A stretch of DNA of 44,152 nt from an uncultured Bacteroidales bacterium (GTDB lineage: Bacteria > Bacteroidota > Bacteroidia > Bacteroidales > UBA4417): the NCBI GenBank assembly GCA_903913645.1, contig CAIWMA010000329.1:1-44152 (forward strand), in the 5' to 3' direction. Positions within the stretch are counted from its first letter, which is position 1. Every line of letters begins with the position of its first letter. Both the position numbers and the translations under genes were made by a program. Below, one piece after another: positions 33,461 through 40,125 of this stretch. A model generated the notes under the pieces. The model was not told where the DNA came from and searched no databases. It saw only the letters and a program-made list of their open reading frames with translations.

Positions 33461-33838
33461 CTATAAGATTTTAATAAGCATGATGCCTGCAAATGTTGCT
33501 AATAACCCTATAAAAATACTGCTGCCGGTATACAAGAAGAAATTGAAAAGTTCATTGTCGCGAAGCATAGCCATATTTTCTGCAGCAAATGCAGAAAAGG
33601 TTGTAAATCCACCACAAAATCCTACCGTTAAAATTAAACGCCATTCCGTACTTATTAAATTCCCCTTTTCTGAAACCCCGTAAATAAGTCCGATTAAAAA
33701 GCAACCCACAACATTAACCACAAAGGTTCCATAAGGAAATGAAGAAGGAAAATACGTAGCAAAATAGCGCGAAGTCATAAACCGGGCAACAGTTCCTAAA
33801 AAACCACCTGTTCCAACCATAAGTATTAATCTGATCAT
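33461..33838 (-). CDS. crcB: Fluoride channel CrcB/FluC
   Basis: A small inner-membrane fluoride channel that works as a dual-topology dimer and lowers cytosolic fluoride. The 125-residue product has four spans and the family motifs GTGGFLGTVARF, GTFVVNVVGCFLIG (the central Asn is part of the pore) and GFCGGFTTFSAFAAE (the TTFS polar track and sodium-site region). Only one crcB is present here, in line with a homodimer. It is first in the crcB-DUF190 operon. I looked for a fluoride riboswitch in the 252 nt upstream and did not see one. Confidence 0.95.
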   Translation of the reverse strand: MIRLILMVGTGGFLGTVARFMTSRYFATYFPSSFPYGTFVVNVVGCFLIGLIYGVSEKGNLISTEWRLILTVGFCGGFTTFSAFAAENMAMLRDNELFNFFLYTGSSIFIGLLATFAGIMLIKIL

Positions 33839-33853
33839 TTTAAGGTTTTCGGT

Positions 33854-33874
33854 GTTAGGATTTAGGAGTTAGGA
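33854..33874. repeat. 7-bp tandem repeat (KTTAGGA)3 upstream of crcB
   Basis: GTTAGGA, TTTAGGA and GTTAGGA are in exact phase, and the preceding 7-mer TTTCGGT may be a decayed unit. It lies 16 nt upstream of the crcB start. Confidence 0.75.
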
Positions 33875-34017
33875 GCAAATCTGTACTTGTGATCAAAATT
33901 AAGCATTTTTATCGAGAAACCAAATATCTGGTTCTGTCTATTGTATAAATAACCAGAGTAGTTTATATAAAAAAGGTGCGAATTGAGTTGATTGACAAGC
34001 CGACGCTCACCATACAT

Positions 34018-34092
34018 TTCACTATTCACACCTTCACTTTTCTCTATTACTAATCCCAGTTAATAATCACCTGTCACCATTCACTTTCAACT
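34018..34092. repeat. Two 7-bp-phased repeat runs after the methionine gamma-lyase-like gene
   Basis: TTCACTA-TTCACAC-(C)-TTCACTT (34018-34039) and AATCACC-TGTCACC-ATTCACT-TTCAACT (34065-34092). The second run reaches the stop codon of the minus-strand gene at 34091. Confidence 0.65.
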
Positions 34093-35284
34093 AGTCCATT
34101 AAATTCAGACAATGCTCAATCTGTTTCCAGGTAAGTTCAATGTCGTGATCAAGGCCAACACTGAAGCGAACCAAGCCTTCAGATAAGCCCATGTCGTGCT
34201 GTATTTCGTCAGGAACTTCACTTGATGTACTTTTACCTGAATTGCTGAACAATGTTTTAAAATAACCAAGACTAACAGCCAGGTATCCAACGTCATGCAT
34301 TTCCATAAGTTCCATAAATCTTGAAGCTTTTTCGCTTGAAAGCATATCGATTGACAGCATTCCGCCAAATCCAAAATCAGGGTTCATCTGGCTTTTCAAA
34401 CTCTCATGACCTTTATGTTCCGGTAAGCCTGGATAACTGATTGTCAAACCAGCTTCTTTCATTTTAATCGCCAGGTACATCGCATTTTTACTGTGCTGTT
34501 GCATGCGAATATGAAGTGTATGCAGGTTTTTCAGAATGCTCGATGAACGCATTGGGTCAAGCGCCGGTCCAAGAAGCATGGCTGTACCATTGTTCACATC
34601 AATCAGAGAACCTATAAATTCGTGCGATCCGCAAATGGCTCCGGCAACACAATCGTTTTTACCATTGATAAACTTGGTCATTGAATATACAACAATATGC
34701 GCTCCCAAAACCGCTGGCTGCAGGATCATAGGGGTGAAAGTGTTGTCGACAATCAACTTAATGTTATGTGTGTTGGCGATTTCTGCCAATGCCGGGATAT
34801 CAGCTATCTGAAGCATCGGGTTGGTCATCGATTCCGTGTAGATGATTTTTGTTTCGGGAGTTATAGCTTTACGAACTGCGTCCAGATCAGTAATATCAAC
34901 GAAAGTAGTTTTAATATTAAACTTAGGCAGGTAGTTTTGCATAAAAGCGAAAGTTCCGCCATACGAAGAAACACTGGCTACAATGTGATCGCCTGCGCTG
35001 CATATCTGCAAAATAGTTGAAGTAATTGCAGCCATTCCCGAAGCCGTAACCCAGCCTTCTTCGGTACCTTCCATAGCGGAAAGAACGTCGGCAAGGTATT
35101 TATTACTTGGATTCCAATGGCGGGAATACAGGAAACAGCCTTCAGCTTCACCATGAAAAGTATCGGCCATAGTTTTAGCCTGTAAGAATGTATAAGTTGC
35201 TGAATCGGTGATGGATGGATTTACATCTCCAAATTCGCCGAACTGTTTCATCTCAAAAATTGCGCGTGAGGGATCGTGTTTCAT
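34091..35284 (-). CDS. Cys/Met metabolism PLP enzyme, methionine gamma-lyase-like
   Basis: A 397-residue PLP enzyme of the same superfamily as metB but of a different subgroup. The PLP lysine is K204 in VVYSMTKFINGKNDCVAG. FLYSRHWNPSNKYL, TASGMAAITSTIL, SVSSYGGTFAFM and IVDNTFTPMILQPAVLGA are also visible. The N-terminus (EFGDVNPSITDSATYTFL) and the lysine region differ from biosynthetic enzymes and suggest degradation of methionine or homocysteine to 2-oxo acid, ammonia and a thiol. A divergent Lrp/AsnC regulator gene lies 193 nt away, as is common for amino-acid-degrading enzymes. The substrate is not certain; a sulfhydrylase is the main alternative. Confidence 0.8.
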   Translation of the reverse strand: MKHDPSRAIFEMKQFGEFGDVNPSITDSATYTFLQAKTMADTFHGEAEGCFLYSRHWNPSNKYLADVLSAMEGTEEGWVTASGMAAITSTILQICSAGDHIVASVSSYGGTFAFMQNYLPKFNIKTTFVDITDLDAVRKAITPETKIIYTESMTNPMLQIADIPALAEIANTHNIKLIVDNTFTPMILQPAVLGAHIVVYSMTKFINGKNDCVAGAICGSHEFIGSLIDVNNGTAMLLGPALDPMRSSSILKNLHTLHIRMQQHSKNAMYLAIKMKEAGLTISYPGLPEHKGHESLKSQMNPDFGFGGMLSIDMLSSEKASRFMELMEMHDVGYLAVSLGYFKTLFSNSGKSTSSEVPDEIQHDMGLSEGLVRFSVGLDHDIELTWKQIEHCLNLMD

Positions 35285-35286
35285 AC

Positions 35287-35318
35287 TACTGATTTTTTAG
35301 TGAAATTACTGATTTTTT
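35287..35318. repeat. 12-bp direct repeat, 20-bp period, in the leader of the gamma-lyase-like gene
   Basis: TACTGATTTTTT occurs at 35287-35298 and again at 35307-35318. The period of two helical turns puts both on the same DNA face, as expected for a regulator such as Lrp. Confidence 0.5.
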
Positions 35319-35390
35319 GAATTTCGAATGTTTCTTTGCTTTGAGAATGCAAAACTATCAGATGTTTATCAATCTGGCAATATATATGAC

Positions 35391-35431
35391 ATTTTGAATC
35401 CATATATCAAATATATTTTTAATTTTGAATC
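35391..35431. promoter_or_regulatory. 10-bp direct repeats in the divergent gamma-lyase/lrp region, candidate Lrp sites
   Basis: ATTTTGAATC lies at 35391-35400 and 35422-35431, 31 bp apart (about three helical turns), with a very AT-rich, bendable stretch between. This is the expected form of an Lrp/AsnC-type control region, placed between the regulator and its likely target. Confidence 0.45.
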
Positions 35432-35477
35432 TTTTAAGATAATATTACTTTCATTTTTAATTTAAACAAAACAAACT

Positions 35478-35948
35478 ATGCAATTAAACTTTCATCTTGA
35501 TGCTCTCGACCGAAGAATAGTAGAACAATTAATGAAAGACGCACGCATGTCGTACGTCGAAGTTGCCCGCCATTGTAAGGTAACTCATACTGCTGTGCAT
35601 CAGCGCATCCACAAGATGAAGGAAGCCGGAATTATTTCAGGATCGCAACTGGTTTTCAATCATAAAAGCATGGGGTATCTTACCTGTGCGTTTATCGGGA
35701 TACAGGTAAATCTCTCTTCGACAAGCACGCATAATGAGGTTTTTAATAAAATAAGGGAAATTCCCGAAATCGTTGAATGCCATCATATTTCAGGAAAGTA
35801 TTCGTTGCTGATTAAAATTATTACCAGGAACAATGAACACCTTAAACAGGTAATAGTTGAACAGATACAAGCTATCCCGGAAATTTCATTTACCGAAACT
35901 TTTATTTCACTGCAAGAAGGTTTTTCGAGGCAATTGCCTATTGGCTGA
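35478..35948 (+). CDS. Lrp/AsnC family transcriptional regulator
   Basis: A 156-residue regulator. The N-terminal winged helix (LDALDRRIVEQLMKDARMSY, then VEVARHCKVTHTAVHQRIHKM, residues about 7-50) reads DNA. The C-terminal RAM/AsnC domain (from about 70; GYLTCAFIGIQVNLS, IPEIVECHHISGKYSLLIKI) binds amino acids and forms oligomers. It is divergent from the methionine gamma-lyase-like gene and probably controls it in response to methionine or a similar amino acid; this is inferred from position. No recognisable -7 box precedes it, which fits autoregulation but does not prove it. Confidence 0.92.
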   Translation: MQLNFHLDALDRRIVEQLMKDARMSYVEVARHCKVTHTAVHQRIHKMKEAGIISGSQLVFNHKSMGYLTCAFIGIQVNLSSTSTHNEVFNKIREIPEIVECHHISGKYSLLIKIITRNNEHLKQVIVEQIQAIPEISFTETFISLQEGFSRQLPIG

Positions 35949-36043
35949 TATTTTGAGATTATAAAGTGAATTGCTAATGGCGAACAGCTATGTTGCTCAT
36001 TATCTGTTATTTAATAATATCACACCCGAATTAATTATTTTGT

Positions 36044-36051
36044 TACTTTTG
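36044..36051 (+). promoter_or_regulatory. -7 box for the lipoprotein gene at 36081
   Basis: TACTTTTG matches TAnnTTTG, 29 nt before the ATG. No clear -33 element is present. Confidence 0.4.
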
Positions 36052-36080
36052 TAAAATATTAATAACTCAACTATTTTAAA

Positions 36081-36794
36081 ATGAAAAAAATTGTAATCCT
36101 GGTACAGGTTATCGGCCTTACCTTGTTAATGGCCTGTAATTCAGGTGGCTCAGGAAAAAGCGGCAGCCTTGATCAGCCTTTTGGCGAAAAAAGAGGTATT
36201 GTTTCGTACAAACCAATGGACATGATGGGAGTTAAAGTTACTCAAACTATGTATTTTGACGATTACGGAAAAAAGGAAATGCGTGAAACCATGGTTGAAG
36301 GAAATATGATGGGCATGGAAATGCGCCAGCACACGATTGATATCAGGGATGGCAATGTTATGTATCATTACGAGCTTGAAAATATGTCGGGTGGACAGGA
36401 CAGGGCTACAAAAAATGTATATAAGTCAACTCTTACACCTGAAATGTTTGAACAAATGAATGTTGGATCTTTAAGCGATAAACTTAAAAAACAGCTCAAT
36501 TATAAAGACGAAGGTAAAGAAACCGTAGCCGGTCTCGAAGGAATTAAATATTCAATTGTTCCAGACAGTGCTAATCCTTTAAATCGCATAACCGGAGTAC
36601 ATTATAAAAATATTCCTATCAAAATAAAGATGGGACAAATGGAAATAATTGCTGAAAAAGTAGATTTTGATGCAGCAGTTCCTGCTGAAAAATTTAATCT
36701 CCCTGCAGGTTATAATGTTATGGACCAGCCCACACAACAAGCCCCACAAACTCCTGCTGAAACTCAGCCGGAAGCACAGCCAGAAAAAAAATAA
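36081..36794 (+). CDS. Hypothetical Met-rich lipoprotein (DUF4412-like)
   Basis: A 237-residue lipoprotein: MKKIVILVQVIGLTLLMAC carries the signal and lipobox. The mature part has GIVSYKPMDMMGVKVTQTMY, FDDYGKKEMRETMVEGNMMG and a late LPAGYNVM, resembling the beta-rich DUF4412/LolA-like folds that bind lipids or sit in the periplasm. The central region is unusually Met-rich (VEGNMMGMEMRQ, MGQMEI). The tail is a low-complexity Pro/Gln/Glu segment (PTQQAPQTPAETQPEAQPE). It has its own promoter box and a clear terminator. Function unknown. Confidence 0.75.
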   Translation: MKKIVILVQVIGLTLLMACNSGGSGKSGSLDQPFGEKRGIVSYKPMDMMGVKVTQTMYFDDYGKKEMRETMVEGNMMGMEMRQHTIDIRDGNVMYHYELENMSGGQDRATKNVYKSTLTPEMFEQMNVGSLSDKLKKQLNYKDEGKETVAGLEGIKYSIVPDSANPLNRITGVHYKNIPIKIKMGQMEIIAEKVDFDAAVPAEKFNLPAGYNVMDQPTQQAPQTPAETQPEAQPEKK

Positions 36795-36819
36795 CATTTA
36801 TTTTATTCCTGAAAGATTT

Positions 36820-36849
36820 AACAGCCTGCATATTGCGGGCTGTTTGATT
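36820..36849 (+). terminator. Terminator after the Met-rich lipoprotein gene
   Basis: AACAGCC (36820-36826) pairs with GGCTGTT (36838-36844); the stem extends inward by GC pairs after one mismatch. A short T-rich tail (TGATTT) follows. Confidence 0.7.
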
Positions 36850-36973
36850 TATTGCTTTTCCTCAGTTACAGCGGTTTGCAAATTTTAACAGAGCCAAAGG
36901 AACAAAAAGCACTCTCACATTGTTTTGTAAGAGATATTCAAAAAGAAAGCAGGCAAAATCCGGTTAAAAATGG

Positions 36974-36981
36974 TAAATTTG
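36974..36981 (+). promoter_or_regulatory. -7 box for lpdA
   Basis: TAAATTTG matches TAnnTTTG, 25 nt before the ATG. A TTTG at the -33 position is not present. Confidence 0.4.
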
Positions 36982-37006
36982 CCGCTCATTTAAAAATTCC
37001 CTACAT

Positions 37007-38398
37007 ATGGATTATGATGTTATTGTAATTGGCAGCGGACCAGGTGGTTATGTAGCAGCAATCAGGGCTTCTCAACTCGGCTTAAAAACAGCCGTTGTCG
37101 AAAAATCAGAACTGGGAGGAGTTTGCCTTAACTGGGGATGTATTCCTACCAAAGCTTTGCTTAAAAGTGCCCAGGTATTCAACTATCTGAAACATGCAGG
37201 TGATTATGGCATAGTTCTCGACGGTTCAGCCTCTGCTGATCTTCCGGAAATGGTAAAAAGAAGCCGCGGCGTAGCTGATGGAATGAGTAAAGGAATTCAG
37301 TTTTTGCTAAAAAAGAATAAAATTGATCATATACAAGGTTTCGGAAAAGTAAAACCAGGTAAACAAGTGGAAGTTACTGATGCAGAAGGCAAAATTTCAG
37401 TTCTTACTGCTACTAATATTATCATTGCAACTGGTGCACGTTCGCGTGAATTACCAAACCTGAAACAGGATGGCAAATATATTTTAGGTTACCGTGAAGC
37501 AATGACTTTACAGGTAAAACCGAAAAGTATGGTTGTTGTCGGCTCAGGTGCCATAGGTTCTGAATTTGCACATTTCTACAACAGCATTGGTGTCCAGGTA
37601 ACCCTAGTTGAATTTCTGCCTACTATTGTTCCTATCGAAGACGAAGAAGTATCAAAACAATTGGAGCGCAGCTTTAAAAAAGCTGGCATTAAAGTAATGA
37701 CTTCATCCTCAGTTGAATCAGTTGAAATAAGCGGTAACATGTGTAAAGTAACTATCAAAACGCCAAAAGCAGTAGAAATAGTGGAATGTGATATCGTACT
37801 TTCTGCAGTTGGAATAGCTACCAATCTCGAAGGAATCGGCCTTGAGGAAACCGGAATTAAAACCGATAAAGGAAAAGTACTAGTTGATGTATTCTATCGC
37901 ACCAATGTAGATGGATATTATGCTATCGGCGATATAGTAAGCGGACCGGCATTAGCTCATGTGGCCTCACACGAAGGCATTACCTGTGTTGAGAAAATTG
38001 CAGGCATGCATGTTGATCCTATCGATTATGGAAATATCCCAGGTTGCACTTACACTTCTCCGGAAATTGCTTCTGTTGGAATGACTGAAAAAGCTGCAAA
38101 AGATGCCGGGTATGAAATAAAAGTCGGCAAATTCCCGTTCTCAGCTTCAGGTAAAGCAAGTGCTGCCGGTGCAAAAGATGGTTTTGTTAAGGTGATATTC
38201 GATGCAAAATACGGTGAATGGTTAGGAGCTCATTTTATTGGTGAAAATGTTACTGAGCTTATCGCAGAGGTAGTTGTAGCTCGCAAACTCGAAACTACAG
38301 GACATGAAATCATTAAATCGATACATCCGCATCCAACTATGAGTGAGGCTGTTATGGAAGCTGTGGCTGCTGCGTACGGAGAAGTGATTCATCTGTAA
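37007..38398 (+). CDS. lpdA: Dihydrolipoyl dehydrogenase (E3)
   Basis: FAD flavoprotein that reoxidises dihydrolipoamide in the 2-oxoacid dehydrogenase complexes and the glycine cleavage system. The 463-residue product has the FAD-binding GSGPGGYVAAIRA (residues 9-21), the redox-active disulfide Cys40/Cys45 in GGVCLNWGCIPTKALL, the NAD-binding GSGAIGSEFAHFYNSIG, GYYAIGDIV, and the C-terminal HPHPTMSEAVMEA with the catalytic His-Glu pair. Length and motifs are those of a standard enzyme. No other complex subunit is adjacent. Confidence 0.96.
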   Translation: MDYDVIVIGSGPGGYVAAIRASQLGLKTAVVEKSELGGVCLNWGCIPTKALLKSAQVFNYLKHAGDYGIVLDGSASADLPEMVKRSRGVADGMSKGIQFLLKKNKIDHIQGFGKVKPGKQVEVTDAEGKISVLTATNIIIATGARSRELPNLKQDGKYILGYREAMTLQVKPKSMVVVGSGAIGSEFAHFYNSIGVQVTLVEFLPTIVPIEDEEVSKQLERSFKKAGIKVMTSSSVESVEISGNMCKVTIKTPKAVEIVECDIVLSAVGIATNLEGIGLEETGIKTDKGKVLVDVFYRTNVDGYYAIGDIVSGPALAHVASHEGITCVEKIAGMHVDPIDYGNIPGCTYTSPEIASVGMTEKAAKDAGYEIKVGKFPFSASGKASAAGAKDGFVKVIFDAKYGEWLGAHFIGENVTELIAEVVVARKLETTGHEIIKSIHPHPTMSEAVMEAVAAAYGEVIHL

Positions 38399-38450
38399 GC
38401 TGGAAGTCCGAAAACCGAAGTCGGAATCAGAAAGGCATTATCGTTACTGA

Positions 38451-38485
38451 CCTAAATCCTAAAAACCAACCCCTAAATCTAAATG
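38451..38485. repeat. 7-bp-phased repeat abutting the rfbC start codon
   Basis: CCTAAAT, CCTAAAA, ACCAACC, CCTAAAT and CTAAATG are in exact 7-bp phase, and the last three bases are the rfbC ATG. Before it, a similar imperfect repetition (AAGTCCGAAAACCGAAGTCGG) occupies 38404-38424. Confidence 0.65.
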
Positions 38486-39022
38486 GAGCTCATTCCCACC
38501 TCAATCCCGGATATAATAATCATAAAACCCGATGTTTTCGGGGACGACCGTGGGTATTTTTTCGAATCGTTTCATGTTGAGAAATTTGCAGCTTTTGGGA
38601 TTACAGATTCATTCATTCAAAGCAATGAGTCATGTTCACAGAAAGATGTACTTCGTGGTCTGCATTACCAGCTTGAGCCATTTGCTCAAGGTAAACTCGT
38701 ACGGGTTATAAAAGGTGCTGTTCTCGATATTGCAGTCGACATCAGGCAGAACTCACCTACTTTCGGGCAATGGATTTCCATGAAATTAACAGGCGAAAAT
38801 AAATGGATATGTTTTATTCCAAAAGGTTTTGCCCACGGTTTTGTAACACTTGAACCAGATACCATATTTACATACAAATGCTCAGGATTATACGACAAAG
38901 CTTCTGAAAGAAGCATTCGCTGGAATGACCCTGAACTAAATATCGACTGGGGAATTACGAATCCCTTGTTGTCAGAAAAGGATAAAGTGGCTCCTTTGTT
39001 TAAAGACGCCAGTCTTTTCTAA
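38483..39022 (+). CDS. rfbC: dTDP-4-dehydrorhamnose 3,5-epimerase
   Basis: Third enzyme of dTDP-L-rhamnose synthesis; epimerises carbons 3 and 5 of the 4-keto sugar for surface polysaccharides. A 179-residue cupin: DDRGYFFESF, VLRGLHYQ with the catalytic His61, QGKLVRVIKGAVLDIAVDIR, IPKGFAHGFVTL, and WNDPELNIDWG. The length is normal. The other three rhamnose genes (rfbA, rfbB, rfbD) are not in the window. A heptamer repeat runs directly into the start codon. Confidence 0.96.
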   Translation: MELIPTSIPDIIIIKPDVFGDDRGYFFESFHVEKFAAFGITDSFIQSNESCSQKDVLRGLHYQLEPFAQGKLVRVIKGAVLDIAVDIRQNSPTFGQWISMKLTGENKWICFIPKGFAHGFVTLEPDTIFTYKCSGLYDKASERSIRWNDPELNIDWGITNPLLSEKDKVAPLFKDASLF

Positions 39023-39082
39023 TCATTATGCTTGCTCTTACCGGTCGTTAAAATAACAACCGTCTCAACTAATCTGATTTAA

Positions 39083-40087
39083 ATGAGTAAACGATTCATA
39101 TTTATTTTTGCACTTGTAGCTTTTGCAGCCTTCGAGGGTTTTTATTATTCACGAAGCTCTGAAAAGTCGGCTTCCGATTCTGATTATCAAAAAGCTTTTC
39201 TGCACAGCAATAAAATCTTCGCACTGGTATTGCCTGATAAAGCCGAATTTGCTGCTGAAGAAGCTCCTTTAGGCTTGTATTATGTCCGCGAAGGGCTCGA
39301 CCGGGAATTGATGGTGAACACCTACTGGCATTCCTCTACCCTTTTGATGCTTAAAAAATCGAACCGGTATTTTCATATAATAATACCGATTTTAAAGAGG
39401 AACAACATTCCGGAAGATTTCAAATACCTTGCGCTTATCGAAAGCGGACTTTCAAATGTTTCATCCCAGGCTGGCGCAGCAGGTTTCTGGCAGTTTGTTC
39501 CGGGAACGGCTAAAAATTTCGGTCTCGAAATTTCAGAACAGGTGGACGAAAGATACCATGTTGAAAAAGCAACAGAAGCTGCGTGTAAACTATTGCGGGG
39601 TTCCTATAATAAATTCGGAAGCTGGACACTTGCGGCAGCTGCTTACAATGTAGGTGAAGGCAGGATTTCAAAAGAACTGGAAAGGCAGAAAGCCAGCAAT
39701 TACTACGATTTGTACTTGCCAGATGAAACGATGAGATATATTTACCGGATAATTGCGCTAAAATTACTGTACGAACATCCGACCGAATATGGATACTTTA
39801 TCCGTAAAAAGGATCTCTACCCTCCTATCCCAACTTATACCGTTACAATCGATTCCACTATCACAAACCTACCGGTATTTGCAAAATCAATGAAAATAAA
39901 TTATCGTTTGCTCAAGGAATTTAACCCCTGGTTGCGTTCGGATAAGCTTACAAATTCCGGTAAGAAAAAATATATACTTACTCTTCCAAAGAAAGGCTTT
40001 GAAGAGTTTGATAAATTGCTTGAGGAAATTGATAATGCTGAACAGATTTTTAACGACACTATCACTACCGGTTCGCTGCCTAAATAG
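39083..40087 (+). CDS. Lytic transglycosylase (MltD-like, GH23)
   Basis: A 334-residue envelope enzyme that cleaves peptidoglycan glycan strands to 1,6-anhydro products. An uncleaved-anchor-type N-terminal hydrophobic segment (FIFIFALVAFAAFEGF) suggests attachment to the inner membrane. The SLT domain spans about 95-225: the catalytic Glu120 is in ALIESGLSN, followed by GAAGFWQFVPGTAKNFGL and AAAAYNVGEGRI. The C-terminal part (about 245-310; YTVTIDSTITNLPVFAKSM, LLKEFNPWL) resembles a degenerate LysM-like cell-wall-binding unit. It lies between rfbC (60 nt) and uvrA (38 nt), probably in one plus-strand transcript. Confidence 0.9.
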   Translation: MSKRFIFIFALVAFAAFEGFYYSRSSEKSASDSDYQKAFLHSNKIFALVLPDKAEFAAEEAPLGLYYVREGLDRELMVNTYWHSSTLLMLKKSNRYFHIIIPILKRNNIPEDFKYLALIESGLSNVSSQAGAAGFWQFVPGTAKNFGLEISEQVDERYHVEKATEAACKLLRGSYNKFGSWTLAAAAYNVGEGRISKELERQKASNYYDLYLPDETMRYIYRIIALKLLYEHPTEYGYFIRKKDLYPPIPTYTVTIDSTITNLPVFAKSMKINYRLLKEFNPWLRSDKLTNSGKKKYILTLPKKGFEEFDKLLEEIDNAEQIFNDTITTGSLPK

Positions 40088-40125
40088 CTATAATATTTTA
40101 AAATGGCATCAACTTCCTACTACGT

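Noticed and set aside
33839-34090. Possible fluoride riboswitch upstream of crcB
   Set aside because: The conserved pseudoknot elements of the fluoride aptamer are not seen on the minus strand; the gap holds only AT-rich DNA and 7-bp repeats.
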